This document shows, one piece after another, positions 6,192-7,647 of a DNA stretch of 7,647 nucleotides (the first letter of the stretch is position 1; each line of letters begins with the position of its first letter). The DNA is from Selenomonadaceae bacterium (GTDB taxonomy: Bacteria > Bacillota > Negativicutes > Selenomonadales > Selenomonadaceae). The notes below the pieces were generated by a model. It was not told the origin of the DNA. It made no database searches and saw only the letters and a list, made by a program, of their open reading frames with translations. The stretch lies in NCBI GenBank assembly GCA_017453765.1, contig JAFTEG010000361.1, positions 1 to 7,647 on the forward strand. Direction: 5' to 3'. Position numbers and translations under genes: made by a program.

Positions 6192-7647
6192 CTACTTCAC
6201 GTACCATTCACGCGTAGAATGATTAGCCGCGTACGTCACGCCTTCCAATCGGTAGCCGACATTTGAAGTGCCTTCGACGCGCAGACTTCCGCCGTCCGCA
6301 AAGTTTAAATTCACGCCGTTGCCGGTAATTTCCGCCGCTGAAATTTGTCCCAACGTGACGCCGAGAAGGTTCACAATATCATTGTCACCGGCATTTTGAA
6401 TCGCGTCAATGCCACTTCCCATTGCAAAGAAAAATTCGTCGTAACCGCCGCCGCCTACCAAAGTATCAGCGCCGCCGTTACCGCCCCAAAGACTTGAGCC
6501 GACGTCGTTTGCGTAAATTATATTCGACGCGTGATCCATTCCAATCATAATTTCAACGGCGCCGGTTTTACTTCTGCCGTCAATCGTGCCGCCGTTCGAC
6601 GCAACGTACGAATACGCGGCAAGGTCACCGTTTGCAAAACCGTAGCTGATAAATTTATCACGCGCATTTTGAATTTCAAGTTGCCCGTTGCTCGAATTGA
6701 TATAAAAACTGTCGCCGTTCAAGTCAATGCCTTGATAATTGCAGTTGAGATTAATTTGGTCGCCCTCTTCATAGCCGGAAATGGTTTGATAGCCGCCGCT
6801 GTAAACGTAGACAGTTGAAGTGGAAGGCGCAAGATATTCATCGGGAAAAATCATGGTCAAGCCTTTGTAGGTGTAGTCGGACGAAGGCAGTACCCAGCTT
6901 GAAGGCTCTGTACTTTCCGGTACAACGTCCGTGTAGGTTTTATAAGAGCCGCCGCCCGCGTCGTAGCCGGTTATCGCTCCGCTGTCGCCAACGTCCCAAA
7001 CATTTGTCCACGTCGTACGCGTCGTGTTGCCCTCAGTGACAGTCTGTTCATTCGTTTTAACCCATTCGCCTACGTCAATGTCGGCAATCGATTTTAAAAA
7101 GCTGTCGGCGTCATCGTCACTGCTTATGTCGTAGCTGTCAACCGCGTTAGCGAAACTTGAAATTAAATCGTCTTCATCAGAAAAAATTCCGTTCGACGCA
7201 TGGTAAATCGCGCTGTCGTAGCTTGACTGCTTACCGCCATTCGCGGCTAAGTACGTCATCAAATCTTTCATGACTTGAACAACGTCTTTGCCGAAGGTGT
7301 CATTGGTAGTTTTGTCAAGGTAGCGCAGAAGCATAAAACCCGCCGCGTAATCGTACTGCGAAGAGTAGTAGCCTGCGTAAACGCCTTTTAAAGTCGACGT
7401 GCCGTTTCTTAAAAGCGTGCGCATATTTGCATAGGTGCTGTCACCGCCGCCGGTAAGATCCGCCGAACCTTCTTTGAAGTAGCCCGGCAACTCACTGAAG
7501 TGCGCGATATTCGCCTGCATTACGGAATGCGTCAGCTCGTGCGAAATTGTGACATCAAAGGGGCTGATATTATTTTCAAGCGCGCCGCTTGCGTCAGTCG
7601 TATCAATGCCACTGCAACGTGACATATTCACGTTAAGCGTCAAGTCG
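6192..7647 (-). CDS. secreted zinc metalloprotease with RTX-like C-terminus (5' end missing)
   Basis: The reading frame stays open through the right window edge, so the N-terminus, and any signal or other domains, are off-window; about 484 residues are visible. Counting from the TTG at 7643, the zinc motif HELTH is at 35-39 and a Glu-containing helix EGSAD at 58-62. This matches the HExxH plus ExxxD layout of thermolysin-like gluzincins: two His and Glu58 would bind zinc, and Glu36 would be the catalytic base. A helical region follows to about 195, then a Gly/Ser/Thr/Tyr-rich beta region, and one good RTX-type calcium-binding pair (GGNGGADTLVGGGGYDEF, about 387-404) with weaker glycine-aspartate turns on both sides. 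RTX proteins usually leave the cell by type I secretion through an uncleaved C-terminal signal; the end here (STREWYVK) would fit, but no transporter gene is visible. Substrate unknown. The protease call is from motifs; the exact peptidase family is uncertain. Confidence 0.82.
   Translation of the reverse strand, partial: DLTLNVNMSRCSGIDTTDASGALENNISPFDVTISHELTHSVMQANIAHFSELPGYFKEGSADLTGGGDSTYANMRTLLRNGTSTLKGVYAGYYSSQYDYAAGFMLLRYLDKTTNDTFGKDVVQVMKDLMTYLAANGGKQSSYDSAIYHASNGIFSDEDDLISSFANAVDSYDISSDDDADSFLKSIADIDVGEWVKTNEQTVTEGNTTRTTWTNVWDVGDSGAITGYDAGGGSYKTYTDVVPESTEPSSWVLPSSDYTYKGLTMIFPDEYLAPSTSTVYVYSGGYQTISGYEEGDQINLNCNYQGIDLNGDSFYINSSNGQLEIQNARDKFISYGFANGDLAAYSYVASNGGTIDGRSKTGAVEIMIGMDHASNIIYANDVGSSLWGGNGGADTLVGGGGYDEFFFAMGSGIDAIQNAGDNDIVNLLGVTLGQISAAEITGNGVNLNFADGGSLRVEGTSNVGYRLEGVTYAANHSTREWYVK

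Noticed and set aside
7641..7643. TTG at 7643 as the true start of the metalloprotease
   Set aside because: The frame stays open to the window edge and the visible start is only 34 residues before the zinc motif with no export signal, so the gene almost certainly begins beyond the window.

Overview
The window (about 46% G+C by eye) is almost entirely coding, and every supported gene lies on the minus strand. I infer a Gram-negative-type Firmicute of the Negativicutes (Selenomonadaceae-like, gut or rumen type). The reasons are a mix of Firmicute-style genes (formate-THF ligase, HicAB, a lipoprotein solute-binding protein, strong GGAGG ribosome sites), a secreted RTX-like protein that normally implies an outer membrane, and heavy use of AAA/ATT/TTT codons. 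The placement rests on gene style only; no 16S or similar marker is present.

In transcription order (right to left) the layout is: (1) the 3' part of a large secreted zinc metalloprotease with an RTX-like C-terminus, cut by the right edge; (2) a small cysteine-bearing protein that looks like the TIGR04076 family; (3) 5-formyltetrahydrofolate cyclo-ligase; (4) formate-tetrahydrofolate ligase, fhs; (5) a hicA-hicB toxin-antitoxin pair; (6) an unknown 150-aa membrane-anchored protein; (7) a type III Mod-like DNA methyltransferase with no restriction subunit in view; (8) a lipoprotein solute-binding protein of the vitamin B12/siderophore ABC class; (9) converging 7-bp repeats at the left edge.

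Gaps between neighbouring genes are 1 to 18 bases, and most Shine-Dalgarno sites overlap or abut the stop codon of the gene before. No gap could hold an independent promoter plus terminator, so the window reads as one long co-directional, probably co-transcribed block. The two folate enzymes work together on the one-carbon pool: the cyclo-ligase returns 5-formyl-THF to 5,10-methenyl-THF, and Fhs charges THF with formate. The HicAB, membrane protein and methyltransferase genes look like an accessory insert between the folate genes and the transporter gene.

The most unusual non-coding signal is 7-bp tandem repeats at the 3' ends of two genes (the cyclo-ligase and the solute-binding protein). 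In both cases the repeat appears to have been read into the C-terminus. I see no convincing wholly new system. The accessory insert (a HicB apparently without a DNA-binding domain, an unknown anchored protein, and a methyltransferase without its nuclease) is the part most worth comparing across genomes. No stretch of more than 300 bases lacks a gene, and I saw no tRNA, rRNA, CRISPR array or insertion sequence.
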